A stretch of DNA of 64,000 nt from JACTMI01 sp964618415 (GTDB lineage: Bacteria; Acidobacteriota; Thermoanaerobaculia; Multivoradales; JAGPDF01), in the NCBI GenBank assembly GCA_964618415.1, contig CAZUAT010000001.1:62001-126000 (forward strand), in the 5' to 3' direction. Positions 1-9,020 of the stretch are shown piece after piece. The notes below the pieces were generated by a model. The model searched no databases. It was given only the letters and a program-made list of their open reading frames with translations, and was not told where the DNA came from. A program made the position numbers and the translations under genes. Each line of letters begins with the position of its first letter. Within the stretch, counting starts at the first letter, position 1.

Positions 1-1539
1 CTGCGGTCGCAGACTCCCGGCGATGTCCTGCGCGAGCTCGGTGTGGCCACGGCGCCCGAGCTGCTCGTCCTGGCGGACGACGGCGCCGTCGACACCCCGC
101 GCCTGCACACGCAGATCGCCGCGACGACCGCGATCGCGGAGCTGCCGCGCGACGTTCGCGCGCAGACCGTCGCCAGTCAGATCGGCATGGCCGGCCGCGT
201 CGGCCCAGTGCACATGGTTCTCGACGGTGGCTACCGGGCGATGGCCTCCAACCCGGGTTCCGACCCCGGCAACACCTCGGTCGAGGGGGTCGCGAGCCAG
301 CTCAATCTGAAGCTGGAAAGCGAGTCGGCCGGGAGCTTCCAGATCTCGTCGATCAATCAGTCGATGCTCACGACCACCGGCGCCGACGAGTCACCCATCG
401 ACTTCCGCAATCTGACGCTGCGCTACAAGCGCGACCTGGGCGAGCACGGCACGACGGCGCTGCTGGCGCAGTTTGTCGACGAGACCGGGATCAACGGCGA
501 TCGTCTGGTCCGCCCGCAGCAGCTGCCCACCGCGTCGCGGACGCTGCGCCTCGAGGGGTCGTACATGCGCGGCCTGGGCGAGTCCACCTCGCTGAACTCG
601 GGCCTGCGGTACCGGGAGAGCCTGCGTGACTACGTGCGGCGCCCGGGCCAGGAATCCGAGGGCGTGGCCCTGCGGTCCGTCGAGGCCTGGAGCGTTGCCG
701 ACTGGGAGATCGATCCGACCTGGGTCCTGCAGTACGGGGTTTTCACTGCGGCCCACGACGGCACGGTCTCGCTGGCACCGCGCGGCGGGCTGGTCCTGCG
801 GATGCGGCCGGACTGGCAGGCGTCGCTCACCGCCAGCCAGCGCTTTGCGCTGACCGACGAGGATCCGTTGCTGGGCGAGTTCGCACCCGCCACCCTCGGT
901 TCCGCGCTCGGCTGTTCCGACGCCGAGTCGTCCTGCTACGAGTTCCAGATCGCGCACTCGGTGGACGGCTCCGAGAAGCTGCGGATCGGAGGCTCGTGGC
1001 GTGAGTTCGACCGCACGGTCCGCCTCTTCCTGCGCGACGACTTCCTGCGCGCCGCCGAGGGGATGTTCCTGGTCCCGGGTGACCAGCTGCCGGAGCTGCA
1101 TGCCAGCTTCCAGGGGAAGCTCGGAGCGCACACTGTCGCCCGCTGGACCTCGAGTGTCGCCCGTGGCGGAGGCGGCGCCTTCCGGGCCGCCAATCAGCGG
1201 CTGTACGAGAACGAGGTCTCCTATCTTTCCAGTGAGGTCGACGCGACCTACCGTCCGACCTCGACCGGGATCTACATCGCCTTCCACCGCGTCGAGCAGA
1301 GTCTGGTCTGGATTCCGACCCCGGGTCGTGGGCCGACGGTCTTCCCGCCCAGCGCCACACTCGATCGCTTCGAGTTCGCAGTGTCGCAGGACCTGGCGCC
1401 GATCTTCGATCTGGCCACCGACTGGGCGTTCCGGCTCGGCCTCGAGCTGCTCGACGGCGGGACGCTCTTCCAGTCTCCGTCCAGCGCGGCTGAGAGCCTC
1501 CGCCACCGGGTCACGACCGGCGTGGCCGTCCGCTTCTGA
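1..1539 (+). CDS. TonB-dependent receptor-like outer-membrane protein, 3' end
   Basis: The frame is open from base 1, so the gene starts outside the window and 512 residues are visible. The visible part reads as alternating amphipathic strands rich in aromatic and charged residues, and it ends in a terminal Phe (AVRF), as outer-membrane beta-barrels recognised by the BAM machinery do. Size and strand pattern fit the C-terminal barrel of a TonB-dependent receptor or a related porin. The plug domain and TonB box, if present, lie upstream. No ligand can be inferred. A GTG at position 43 could be called as a start, but the uninterrupted upstream frame argues against it. A hairpin follows the stop. 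Confidence 0.6.
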   Translation: MRSQTPGDVLRELGVATAPELLVLADDGAVDTPRLHTQIAATTAIAELPRDVRAQTVASQIGMAGRVGPVHMVLDGGYRAMASNPGSDPGNTSVEGVASQLNLKLESESAGSFQISSINQSMLTTTGADESPIDFRNLTLRYKRDLGEHGTTALLAQFVDETGINGDRLVRPQQLPTASRTLRLEGSYMRGLGESTSLNSGLRYRESLRDYVRRPGQESEGVALRSVEAWSVADWEIDPTWVLQYGVFTAAHDGTVSLAPRGGLVLRMRPDWQASLTASQRFALTDEDPLLGEFAPATLGSALGCSDAESSCYEFQIAHSVDGSEKLRIGGSWREFDRTVRLFLRDDFLRAAEGMFLVPGDQLPELHASFQGKLGAHTVARWTSSVARGGGGAFRAANQRLYENEVSYLSSEVDATYRPTSTGIYIAFHRVEQSLVWIPTPGRGPTVFPPSATLDRFEFAVSQDLAPIFDLATDWAFRLGLELLDGGTLFQSPSSAAESLRHRVTTGVAVRF

Positions 1540-1594
1540 CCCCCCCCACGCGCTGCCCTGAGACGCGTGTCGGCCTGGTCCGACCGAGTCCGCC

Positions 1595-1612
1595 GGCGCT
1601 GGGGTCAGCGCC
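1595..1612 (+). terminator. Hairpin after the barrel gene, possible terminator
   Basis: A perfect 7-bp inverted repeat (GGCGCTG and CAGCGCC) with a 4-base GGGT loop lies 55 bases after the stop codon. There is no clear T-run after it, so it may act with Rho or simply be an mRNA 3' hairpin. Confidence 0.35.
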
Positions 1613-1637
1613 GTTGATCCAGAAAAACGTAGGGTCT

Positions 1638-1657
1638 GCGGAAATTCGGATTTCCGC
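1638..1657. other. Second intergenic hairpin upstream of the histidine kinase
   Basis: GCGGAAAT and ATTTCCGC form a perfect 8-bp stem around a TCGG loop. It lies 25 bases after the first hairpin and about 100 bases before the kinase start. It could be part of a tandem terminator, a leader hairpin for the kinase transcript or an operator. It is more AT-rich than its surroundings. Confidence 0.35.
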
Positions 1658-1753
1658 GCGCAACTCTCACCAAAAACAGGGGTTTCGGGCCTCCAGCCGG
1701 CCCGGTGTTGCGGCACGCTTCCTGCTTTGTCGAAACACGGCCGGGAGACCTGT

Positions 1754-4519
1754 TTGAACCTCGTTGTGAAGCACCCCGCACGGCGCGGCGCCATCCTGTT
1801 TCTGCTCGTCCTGACCGGCGCTCTCGCCGTGCTCGGGTTCGACGCGTTTCGGCGCAAGCTCGCCGACTTCCAGCCCCTCGGCTTCGAAGCCGCGGCGGCC
1901 GCTGACCACTGGCAGGTGCTGCAGGTCGACGACCGCGCCACCGGTCTGGCACCGGGCGACCGGATCGTGCTGGTCAACGGCAGCGAGCCGGCCCGCATCG
2001 GCGATCTGCGCGGACAGCTCGGCCGGCAGGCCGAATCCCAACTGGTCGTCGTGCGGGGGGAGGGACTCGAGACCCTCTCCTACCGCCGCCCGCCGCTCGA
2101 CCTCGACCTGCCCTGGCTGGTCCTGGCTGCCCTCGGCCTCGCCTATCTGGGCATCGGCCTCTTCACCCTCTGGCGCGCTCCGCAGGGGCTCCTGTTCTAC
2201 GCCTGGTGCCTGGCCTCGGCGGTGCTGTACGTCTACTCCCCGGTGTTCCCGATCGACCGCACCGGCGTCTGGATCTACCTGCTCGACGAGTTCGCGCGCC
2301 TGTTGCTGCCTCCGCTCACTCTTCATCTGTTCCTGACCATCCCGCGCCCGGAGGGCGCCGGCACCCGACGATGGCTGCCTTTCCTCTACCTGCCGGCTGC
2401 CATCCTGGCGCTCATCCAGGCCGACCTGGCGCTGGCCGACGGGCGGTACCTCGTGGGCGCTCCGACGGCCGCCGGCCTCGCCCTGCTCGACCGCCTCGAA
2501 CTCGGCCACCTGGCGGCGTTCGCCGGCGCCGCGATCCTCGTCCTGACAAGCCGACTGACGCGCATCGCAGAGTGGGAACAGCGGCGGCAGCTGCTCTGGA
2601 TTCTGGTCGGCATGGCCGCGGGCTACGCACCGTTCTTCGCCCTCTACGGAGTGCCGCACATCGTCGGCGTGCGGCTCCCGGAGCTGCTCACTGTGGTCGC
2701 CGTCCTGCCGCTCGCCGCGGTCCCGTTCGCGTTCGGATGGGCGATCCTGCGCTACCGCCTTTGGGACCTCGGCCTGCTGGTGCGCAGCGGCGCTTCGTAC
2801 GCGCTGACCCTGCTGTTCGCCGTCGGTGCCTTCTCGTTGATCAACCTCGCGCTCGGCCGCACCGTCCCGGACGGCATGGCCTTCGCGCGCAACGTGCTGA
2901 CCTTCTTCGGGGGACTGGCCATCGCCGGTCTCGCGGTGCCGGCCCGCCGCGGCATCCACGGCGCGCTCGACCGCTTCGCGTATGGACAGGCATTCGGTCG
3001 CCGCCGCGGACTCTCCTGGCTGGGCCGTGAGCTGCTGCAGGAGCGCGACCTCGACCGGCTCTGCCAGTCATTGATCTCGGAGCTCGAGCTCGGACTCGAC
3101 CTCGATCGGGTCAATCTGCTGCTCGCTCAGGGCGCGTCCCTGCTTCCCGTTCGCCCGGAGCCCGGACTGCCCGACTCGGTTCCTGTGGCGACGCTGGCGG
3201 CCCGCTTGTGGGAGGGAAACTTCGAGACCCTGTCCGGAGTCGACCTTCCGGGTGAGCCTCCGGGCGCCGAGCAGCGACTTGCCGCCGCCGGCTATCGGTA
3301 CGTCTTCCCGCTGCGGGTGCGCAACACGCGAGTTGGCATGGTGCTGACGACTCTGCGCCGTGACGCCGAGCCGCTCAACAGCGAAGACGTCGACCTCGTC
3401 CGTGCGGTGCTCGACCAGGCGGCGCTGGCCATAGAGAACGCGCAGCTGCTCGACCAGGTGCAGCGTCAGCTCGAGCAGGTCGTCGCCCTGCAGCGGCACA
3501 ACGAAGGCATCCTCGAGTCCTCACCGGCCGGTATCGCGCTGCTCGGAGAGGACGACCTGATCGTCTCGGCGAACCTCGCGTTCGCCACCTTTGCCGGCCG
3601 GCCGCGCGGCGAAGTCGTCGGCCGTCGCCTGACTGAGGTGCTCGACCTGGGGCCGCTTCCGGAAGCGGGCTCCGGTCCCCACCAGCTCGTCTGTCGAGAT
3701 CGCCACGAGCGGGAACGCATACTCGACACGAGTGTCGCCGAGCTGCGCGACGGCGAGCACAGCGGGCACCGAGTGCTCGCGGTCCAGGACGTCACGGAAC
3801 GGGTGGCGATGGAGTCGGCCCTCAAGGAGCGCGACCGCCTGGCCGCGCTCGGCGTTCTGGCCGCCGGGGTCGCGCACGAGGTCAACACCCCGCTGACCGG
3901 AATCTCCTCGTACGCGCAACTCCTGCTCGCCGAGACGGCGCCCGACGATCCGCGCCGCGCGCTGCTCGAGAAGGTCGAGAAGCAGACCTTCCGTGCCTCG
4001 AGGATCGTTTCGAACCTCCTGGACTTCGCGCGTCGCCCCGGGGTCGAACGACAGCCGGTCGACTTGCGACCGCTGATCGAAGAGACGATCGAGCTGGTGC
4101 GCGAACGGCTCGCCACGCACTCCGTAACACTCGACTGGGCCGCGCCGACGACGGATCCGCGCGTGCTCGGCAGCGCCGGCGAGCTGCAGCAGGTGGTCAC
4201 CAACCTGATCCTCAACGCGATCGACGCGCTCGCGCCCGGCGGGAGAGGCCGGATCTGGGTGCGGCTCGACGCAGAGGCTGAGCGCGTCCAGATCGTGGTC
4301 GAAGACGATGGGCCGGGCGTCCCGGAGTCGCTGCGGGCCGCGATCTTCGAGCCGTTCTTTACGACGCGCCGCGGCGCCGGAGGAACCGGGCTCGGGCTCT
4401 CGATCAGCCGTGGCATCGTCGACCAGCACGGAGGACGGCTGAGCGTCGACGAGCGGCCCGGCGGCGGCGCCCGGTTTACCGTAGACCTGCCAACGCAGGC
4501 CGGAGCCGTCGACGCATGA
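1754..4519 (+). CDS. Membrane sensor histidine kinase (PDZ-like, GAF, PAS, HisKA, HATPase)
   Basis: A sensor kinase that should phosphorylate the adjacent NtrC-type regulator. Order of parts: an N-terminal membrane helix, a PDZ-like periplasmic segment (about residues 45-105), a block of hydrophobic helices (about 115-400), a GAF-like domain (about 425-565), a PAS domain (about 580-690), then HisKA with the H-box AHEVNTPLTG (His about 708) and an ATPase domain with GTGLGLSIS. I chose TTG 1754 because GGGAG lies 6 bases upstream. TTG 1727 would add nine residues and GTG 1766 is also possible. The stop overlaps the next start as ATGA, so the two genes are translationally coupled. The signal sensed is unknown. 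Confidence 0.85.
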   Translation: MNLVVKHPARRGAILFLLVLTGALAVLGFDAFRRKLADFQPLGFEAAAAADHWQVLQVDDRATGLAPGDRIVLVNGSEPARIGDLRGQLGRQAESQLVVVRGEGLETLSYRRPPLDLDLPWLVLAALGLAYLGIGLFTLWRAPQGLLFYAWCLASAVLYVYSPVFPIDRTGVWIYLLDEFARLLLPPLTLHLFLTIPRPEGAGTRRWLPFLYLPAAILALIQADLALADGRYLVGAPTAAGLALLDRLELGHLAAFAGAAILVLTSRLTRIAEWEQRRQLLWILVGMAAGYAPFFALYGVPHIVGVRLPELLTVVAVLPLAAVPFAFGWAILRYRLWDLGLLVRSGASYALTLLFAVGAFSLINLALGRTVPDGMAFARNVLTFFGGLAIAGLAVPARRGIHGALDRFAYGQAFGRRRGLSWLGRELLQERDLDRLCQSLISELELGLDLDRVNLLLAQGASLLPVRPEPGLPDSVPVATLAARLWEGNFETLSGVDLPGEPPGAEQRLAAAGYRYVFPLRVRNTRVGMVLTTLRRDAEPLNSEDVDLVRAVLDQAALAIENAQLLDQVQRQLEQVVALQRHNEGILESSPAGIALLGEDDLIVSANLAFATFAGRPRGEVVGRRLTEVLDLGPLPEAGSGPHQLVCRDRHERERILDTSVAELRDGEHSGHRVLAVQDVTERVAMESALKERDRLAALGVLAAGVAHEVNTPLTGISSYAQLLLAETAPDDPRRALLEKVEKQTFRASRIVSNLLDFARRPGVERQPVDLRPLIEETIELVRERLATHSVTLDWAAPTTDPRVLGSAGELQQVVTNLILNAIDALAPGGRGRIWVRLDAEAERVQIVVEDDGPGVPESLRAAIFEPFFTTRRGAGGTGLGLSISRGIVDQHGGRLSVDERPGGGARFTVDLPTQAGAVDA

Positions 4520-5904
4520 ATATCCTGGTCGTCGACGACGAGGAACTCCTTCAGGACGTCCTCGGCATGCTGCTCCGCAAAGAGGGCCACCGGCCGATCT
4601 TCGCGAAGACCGGCGAGGAGGCACTACTCGCACTCGACAAGGATCCGATCGACCTCGTCCTGCTCGATGTGATGCTGCCGGGGCTGACCGGGATGGAAGT
4701 CCTGCGCCAGATCCGTCAGCGCGACCCCGATCAGGTCGTCATCGTGATCACCGCGTACTCGTCCATCGAGGGCGCCATCGAGGCAATGCGCGAGGGCGCG
4801 TTCCACTACATACCCAAGCCGTTCAAGAACGAGGAAGTACTCCTGACGGTCCGCAAGGGGCTCGAGCAGCGCCGCCTCACGCAGGAGAACCGCGAGCTGC
4901 GCGAGCAGCTGGGGCGCCGCTTCGGACTCGACAACATCATCGGCAAGAGCCAGCCGATGCAGCAGGTGTTCGACTTGATCCGTCTCGCGGCACCGTCGAA
5001 GAGCAACATCCTGATTCTGGGCGAGAGCGGTACCGGCAAGGAGCTGGTCGCCAAGGCGATCCATCAGCACAGCCGGCGGGCCGGCGGGCCGTTCGTCACC
5101 GTCAACTCGGGCTCCATGCCGCCAGATCTGCTCGAATCGACGCTGTTCGGGCACATGAAGGGCGCATTCACCGGCGCGATCGCCACCAAGAAGGGACTGT
5201 TCGAGCTGGCGGACAACGGGTCGATCTTCTTCGACGAGATCGGCAACATTCCGGCGGAGACCCAGGCCAAACTGTTGCGCGTCATCCAGGAGAAGGAGTT
5301 CATGCGCCTCGGTGGCGTCGACGTGATCCGGGTCGACGTCCGGATCATCGCGGCGACGAACGCCCACCTCGAAGCACTGGTGCAGCAAGGGGCCTTCCGC
5401 GAAGATCTCTACTACCGGCTCAACGTGATCAGCATTCACCTCCCGCCGCTGCGCGGCCGGCCCGAGGACATCCCACTGCTGGCGCGCCACTTCATGGCGT
5501 TCTACGCCGAGGAAAACGGCAAGCAGATCGACGAGATCACGCCGTCGGCGATGGAGCGGCTGATGGACTACCGCTGGCCGGGGAACGTCCGCGAACTCGA
5601 GAACGCCATCGAGCGGGCGGTCGTGCTGGCAGTGGGCAATCAGATCGATCTCGACCTGCTACCCCCTTCCGTTCGCAGCGGCAATCCTTCCGCTTCCTCC
5701 GGGCAGGCCACCGCGCACCTGCCGGGCGTCGAAACCTCGTTCTGGGATGCCGTCTCGGCGTACGAACGCCTGCTCATCGTTCGGGCTCTGCAGACTGCCG
5801 GCGGGGTCCAGAAGAAGGCCGCCGAGATCCTCCAGGTCAAGCCCACGACCCTGCACGAGATGATGAAGCGGCTGGCCATCACGGCGGAGACCGTTCAGTC
5901 GTAA
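4516..5904 (+). CDS. NtrC-family sigma54-dependent response regulator
   Basis: Receiver, AAA+ and Fis-type DNA-binding domains are all present over 462 residues, the normal length. The phosphoacceptor Asp is in LLDVMLPG (about residue 51). Walker A is GESGTGKE (about 169), the sigma54-contacting loop is GAFTGA (about 216), and a helix-turn-helix ends the protein (VQKKAAEILQVKPTTL). It should activate RNA polymerase carrying sigma54 when phosphorylated by the overlapping upstream kinase. Targets are not apparent, and I saw no obvious -24/-12 promoter next to it. The linker between the AAA+ and Fis domains contains PSASSGQA, a string that resembles small coding repeats (see findings). Confidence 0.93.
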   Translation: MNILVVDDEELLQDVLGMLLRKEGHRPIFAKTGEEALLALDKDPIDLVLLDVMLPGLTGMEVLRQIRQRDPDQVVIVITAYSSIEGAIEAMREGAFHYIPKPFKNEEVLLTVRKGLEQRRLTQENRELREQLGRRFGLDNIIGKSQPMQQVFDLIRLAAPSKSNILILGESGTGKELVAKAIHQHSRRAGGPFVTVNSGSMPPDLLESTLFGHMKGAFTGAIATKKGLFELADNGSIFFDEIGNIPAETQAKLLRVIQEKEFMRLGGVDVIRVDVRIIAATNAHLEALVQQGAFREDLYYRLNVISIHLPPLRGRPEDIPLLARHFMAFYAEENGKQIDEITPSAMERLMDYRWPGNVRELENAIERAVVLAVGNQIDLDLLPPSVRSGNPSASSGQATAHLPGVETSFWDAVSAYERLLIVRALQTAGGVQKKAAEILQVKPTTLHEMMKRLAITAETVQS

Positions 5905-5970
5905 CCGCAGGAAAACAGACGCCTTAGCCGCTTCACCCCAAGCCGCGCGCGAAAACGGGGGAGGTCGGGA

Positions 5971-5976
5971 TAGAAT
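5971..5976 (+). promoter_or_regulatory. Possible -10 element of rpmE
   Basis: TAGAAT matches five of six bases of the -10 consensus and lies 57 bases before the rpmE start. No convincing -35 is present at 16-18 bases upstream. The same hexamer recurs in front of other genes here, which supports its use. Confidence 0.3.
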
Positions 5977-6032
5977 AGCGGGCTCGCGCCGCCGGTACTC
6001 GCCCGGCGCACGCCGTGAAAGGGCAACGCACC

Positions 6033-6236
6033 ATGAAGAAGAACCTCCACCCCGAGCTGCACCTGGTCACCGTCGTGTGTGCCTGTGGCAATTCATTCCA
6101 GACCCACTCGACCAGCAAGGAGCTGCGTCTGGAAATCTGCAGCGCCTGTCACCCGTTCTTCACCGGCCGCCAGAAGTTCATCGACACCGCGGGCCGCGTC
6201 GAGCGCTTCAAGAAGCGTTACTCGCAGTCGGCCTAG
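6033..6236 (+). CDS. rpmE: 50S ribosomal protein L31
   Basis: A 67-residue protein with the L31 pattern: CxC near residue 16 (VCACG), CSACHPFFTG, then KFIDTAGRVERFKKRY. The four Cys residues mark the zinc-binding form of L31. ATG 6033 is preferred over the upstream in-frame GTG 6015 because it gives the canonical MKKNLHPE start and has a purine-rich AAAGGG nine bases upstream. It precedes prfA, a common pairing. Confidence 0.96.
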   Translation: MKKNLHPELHLVTVVCACGNSFQTHSTSKELRLEICSACHPFFTGRQKFIDTAGRVERFKKRYSQSA

Positions 6237-6323
6237 CAAGCGGATCCGGAGCACGGCGACCCCGGTGGTCCTGCCGCTGTCGCGGCCGGGCGCCGGGGTT
6301 TCCGATTTCCTGGGAGAGCGACG

Positions 6324-7415
6324 ATGGAGCTGACCGACCGGCTGGAGAGCCTCGCGGCAACCCACGCCGAGCTCACCGCTCGGCTGGCGTCGCCCGACTT
6401 GGTGGCCGACCCGCGCCGTTTCCGCGACACCAGTCGGGCATTGGCCGAGATCGACGAGGTCGTCGCCCTCTGGCGCACCTACCAGGCCGTTGCCAGGCAG
6501 GTGGAGCAGGCCCGCGAGCTGCTGGCCGACGCAGCCACCGACCCGGACCTGGCGCGCCTCGCCGCAGACGAGGCGGCTGACGGCGATCGCGAACTCGAGC
6601 AGCTCGAAGGCCGCCTGCGGCTCGCTCTGGTGCCCCGCGATCCGGACGACGATCGCAACGTCGTGCTCGAAGTGCGCGCCGGCACGGGCGGCGATGAGGC
6701 GACGCTTTTCGCCGCCGAGCTGTTCCGGATGTACACGCGCTACGCGGAACGGCGGGGATGGCGCGTCGAAGTGCTCGATCTCTCCGAATCGGACGCCGGA
6801 GGCATCAAGGAGGTTGCTGCGATCATCGAAGGTCGCGGGGCATGGAGCCGGCTCAAGTACGAGGCGGGAACGCATCGAGTCCAGCGGGTTCCTGCGACCG
6901 AGGCCTCCGGCCGCATTCACACGTCAGCAGCGACGGTCGCAGTGCTCCCCGAGGCCGAGGACGTCGACGTCCAGATCCAGGAGAAGGACCTTCGGATCGA
7001 TCGCTTCTGTGCCTCGGGGCCCGGCGGGCAGGGGGTCAACACCACTTATTCGGCGGTCCGCATCACCCATCTGCCATCCGGACTGGTGGTCTCCTGTCAG
7101 GACGAACGCAGCCAGATCAAGAATCGAGAGAAGGCCATGCGGGTGCTACGTAGCCGCCTGCTGGAACTCGAGCGATCCCGCACGGAGGCGGCGCAGGCGG
7201 CCGAGAGACGAAAGATGGTCGGCAGCGGCGACCGGTCCGAAAAGATCCGCACGTACAGCTTCCCGCAGAACCGGGTGACCGATCACCGGATCGGCAAGTC
7301 CCTCCATCAGCTGCAGGAGGTACTCGGGGGCGAACTCGATGCGCTGATCGATCCGCTCATCGAGCATGATCGCGCACGCGCCCTGGACGACCAGGCGCGC
7401 GCCTCGGTCGACTGA
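6324..7415 (+). CDS. prfA: Peptide chain release factor 1
   Basis: RF1 terminates translation at UAA and UAG codons on the ribosome. The protein is 363 residues, the usual length. It carries the catalytic GGQ loop (SGPGGQGVNTT) and the stop-codon recognition PxT tripeptide as PAT in RVPATEASGRIHTSA. The rest matches RF1 closely (ITHLPSG, CQDERSQIKN). GGGAG lies seven bases before the ATG. Its modifying enzyme gene prmC normally follows directly but is displaced here by an opposite-strand gene pair. Confidence 0.97.
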   Translation: MELTDRLESLAATHAELTARLASPDLVADPRRFRDTSRALAEIDEVVALWRTYQAVARQVEQARELLADAATDPDLARLAADEAADGDRELEQLEGRLRLALVPRDPDDDRNVVLEVRAGTGGDEATLFAAELFRMYTRYAERRGWRVEVLDLSESDAGGIKEVAAIIEGRGAWSRLKYEAGTHRVQRVPATEASGRIHTSAATVAVLPEAEDVDVQIQEKDLRIDRFCASGPGGQGVNTTYSAVRITHLPSGLVVSCQDERSQIKNREKAMRVLRSRLLELERSRTEAAQAAERRKMVGSGDRSEKIRTYSFPQNRVTDHRIGKSLHQLQEVLGGELDALIDPLIEHDRARALDDQARASVD

Positions 7416-7422
7416 GGACTCC

Positions 7423-8430
7423 TCAGCCCGTGGCGCAGCGCTCCGCGTCTTCGAGCGGCCGCGCCACCGGAGGAGCCGGCGTCGAACTCTCCCTGACCGT
7501 TTGCGAGGCCGGTGCCGCCCCGGCATCGCCGTCGCTCAGCTGCGCCGCCACGGCCGCCAGTATCAGGACCGCCGCGACGCCCACTCGGGCCGTGAGCGGT
7601 TCGCCGGCGACTGCCCATCCCAGCAGCACCGCGACGACCGGATTGACGAACGCGTACGTGGCTACCGTCGACGGCCGAGCAACCCGCAACAGGTAGGTGT
7701 AGGCCGAGAAGGCGATGATCGACCCAAAGACGACGAGGTAGGCGAAGGCGATCAACGACCGCGCCGAAAAAGCTGCCGTGCTGACGGAGGACCATTCCCC
7801 GCCAGCGCCTCCGACGAGCAGCAGAAGTGTGCCGCCACAGAGCATCTGCATCGCCGTCGCCATCGGGCGCGACTCCGGCATCGCGGCGCGCACCGTCCAC
7901 AGCGATCCGAGTGCCCAGGAGAGTGATGCCAGCACGACCGCCAGTGCACCGACCGGGTTCACGGACGAGGGGTCGAAGCCGGCCGGATCGATCACCAGAA
8001 CGGCCACGCCAGCCATCCCGGCGAGCAGGCTGACCACCGTCCGCGCCCCCGCCCGGCGCAGACCGAGCACCAGCGGCGCCAGCAGGGCGATCCAGACCGG
8101 TTCGACGGCGACCAGCAGTGCCGTGACGCCCGACGGGATCAGGTGTTCGGCCCACACTACGAGACCGTTCCCGCCGAGCAGTAGCAGCGCTCCGATGCCG
8201 GCGGCAGGACCCCAGAAGCGGCGAGCGGGTCGGGGAGCTCCCTTCGCACGCGCCCAGAGATAAAGCGCCCCGCCGGCGAGCAGGAAGCGCGCTCCGGCCA
8301 TGGTGAAGGTCGGCAGCGTCTCGATGGCAAATCGGATCGCCAGGTAGGTCGAACCCCAGACGATGTAGACGGTCAGCAGCGCGAGCACCAGCGCGCTGCG
8401 CGAGCCGCCGGTGGTTTCAGATCGAAGCAT
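7423..8430 (-). CDS. DMT superfamily (EamA) transporter
   Basis: A 335-residue integral membrane protein with about ten helices arranged as two EamA repeats, including VYIVWGSTYLAIRFAIE at the start, typical of the YedA/RhaT-like drug and metabolite exporters. Its start overlaps the end of the lrp-type regulator by 14 bases, so the two form an operon. The family and the Lrp neighbour suggest export of an amino acid or related metabolite, but the substrate cannot be read from sequence. It ends seven bases from the convergent prfA. Confidence 0.88.
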   Translation of the reverse strand: MLRSETTGGSRSALVLALLTVYIVWGSTYLAIRFAIETLPTFTMAGARFLLAGGALYLWARAKGAPRPARRFWGPAAGIGALLLLGGNGLVVWAEHLIPSGVTALLVAVEPVWIALLAPLVLGLRRAGARTVVSLLAGMAGVAVLVIDPAGFDPSSVNPVGALAVVLASLSWALGSLWTVRAAMPESRPMATAMQMLCGGTLLLLVGGAGGEWSSVSTAAFSARSLIAFAYLVVFGSIIAFSAYTYLLRVARPSTVATYAFVNPVVAVLLGWAVAGEPLTARVGVAAVLILAAVAAQLSDGDAGAAPASQTVRESSTPAPPVARPLEDAERCATG

Positions 8431-8902
8431 CAGAGACCTCCTCGCCAGCCGGCGGGAGCGGCAGTTCCCAGGACTCGCGAACGGTCCCCAGAACCACGGT
8501 GGTCCGCGTCCGGCGGACCTCGGGCAGCGGGCTCACGTACTCCTTGAGAAGCCTGCCGAGCATTTCGGTGGAGGCGCAGCGGACTTTGACGAGATAGCAG
8601 TCCTCGCCCGCGACGTGATGAACCTCCTGCACGCCAGGGATGCGGGCCAGCTGAACGCCGAGGTCTTCGCCCCCGGGCGCCTCGTCGGCCTGGACGAAGA
8701 TGAAGGCCAGCAGTCCGCGCTCGATCTGAGCCGGATCGAGGCGGGCCGCGTAACCCTGAATGACGCCTCGGCGTTCGAGCTTGCGGATGCGCTCGAGCAC
8801 CGCCGACGGCGCCATTCCGAGGGTCCGCCCGAGCTGAGCGTTGGAGATCCGCGCGTCTCGCTGCAGCAGGTCCAGAATCTGAAGGTCCCGATCGTCCAGC
8901 AT
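8417..8902 (-). CDS. Lrp/AsnC family transcriptional regulator
   Basis: A 161-residue protein with the family layout: an N-terminal winged helix-turn-helix (LDDRDLQILDLLQRDARISNAQLG) and a RAM ligand-binding domain (about residues 65-150; VQEVHHVAGEDCYLVKV). Such proteins sense amino acids and often control a linked exporter, here the overlapping EamA gene. The start codon sits seven bases after a TAGAAT -10 with a TTGACG -35 at 17-base spacing, so the mRNA is probably leaderless. A large dyad upstream is the likely autoregulatory operator. Confidence 0.92.
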   Translation of the reverse strand: MLDDRDLQILDLLQRDARISNAQLGRTLGMAPSAVLERIRKLERRGVIQGYAARLDPAQIERGLLAFIFVQADEAPGGEDLGVQLARIPGVQEVHHVAGEDCYLVKVRCASTEMLGRLLKEYVSPLPEVRRTRTTVVLGTVRESWELPLPPAGEEVSDASI

Positions 8903-8908
8903 CCCGGC

Positions 8909-8937
8909 ATTCTAGGCCGGCACCGACGATTCGTCAA
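8909..8937 (-). promoter_or_regulatory. Promoter of lrp-eamA
   Basis: On the minus strand TTGACG (8932-8937), a 17-base spacer and TAGAAT (8909-8914) each match five of six consensus bases. Six bases separate the -10 from the ATG, placing the likely transcription start at or next to the A of the start codon. No Shine-Dalgarno sequence would then be transcribed. Confidence 0.7.
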
Positions 8938-8955
8938 CGGTTCGCAATATATCCA

Positions 8956-8997
8956 GGCGAAACGTCTCAATATTGAGCTTTCAATAGACGTTTCGCC
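8956..8997. promoter_or_regulatory. Large inverted repeat, probable Lrp-type operator
   Basis: GGCGAAACGTCT (8956-8967) and AGACGTTTCGCC (8986-8997) are a perfect 12-bp inverted repeat around an AT-rich 18-base spacer that itself contains CAATATTG. CAAT/ATTG words recur on both flanks. It lies between the divergent lrp and prmC promoters, the right arm covering the -35 position of prmC. Binding by the neighbouring regulator is an inference. Confidence 0.6.
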
Positions 8998-9014
8998 AAT
9001 ATCGCGATTCCCGC

Positions 9015-9020
9015 TAGGAT
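9015..9020 (+). promoter_or_regulatory. -10 element of the prmC-murA operon
   Basis: TAGGAT ends six bases before the prmC ATG, so transcription would begin at the start codon. The -35 region overlaps the right arm of the 12-bp inverted repeat and is weak (TTCGCC), consistent with a regulated promoter. Confidence 0.45.

Noticed and set aside
391..1998. Long antisense frame over the barrel gene
   Set aside because: Low-complexity Arg/Gly/Ala translation with no domain; the sense frame has clear barrel strands. GC-rich shadow.
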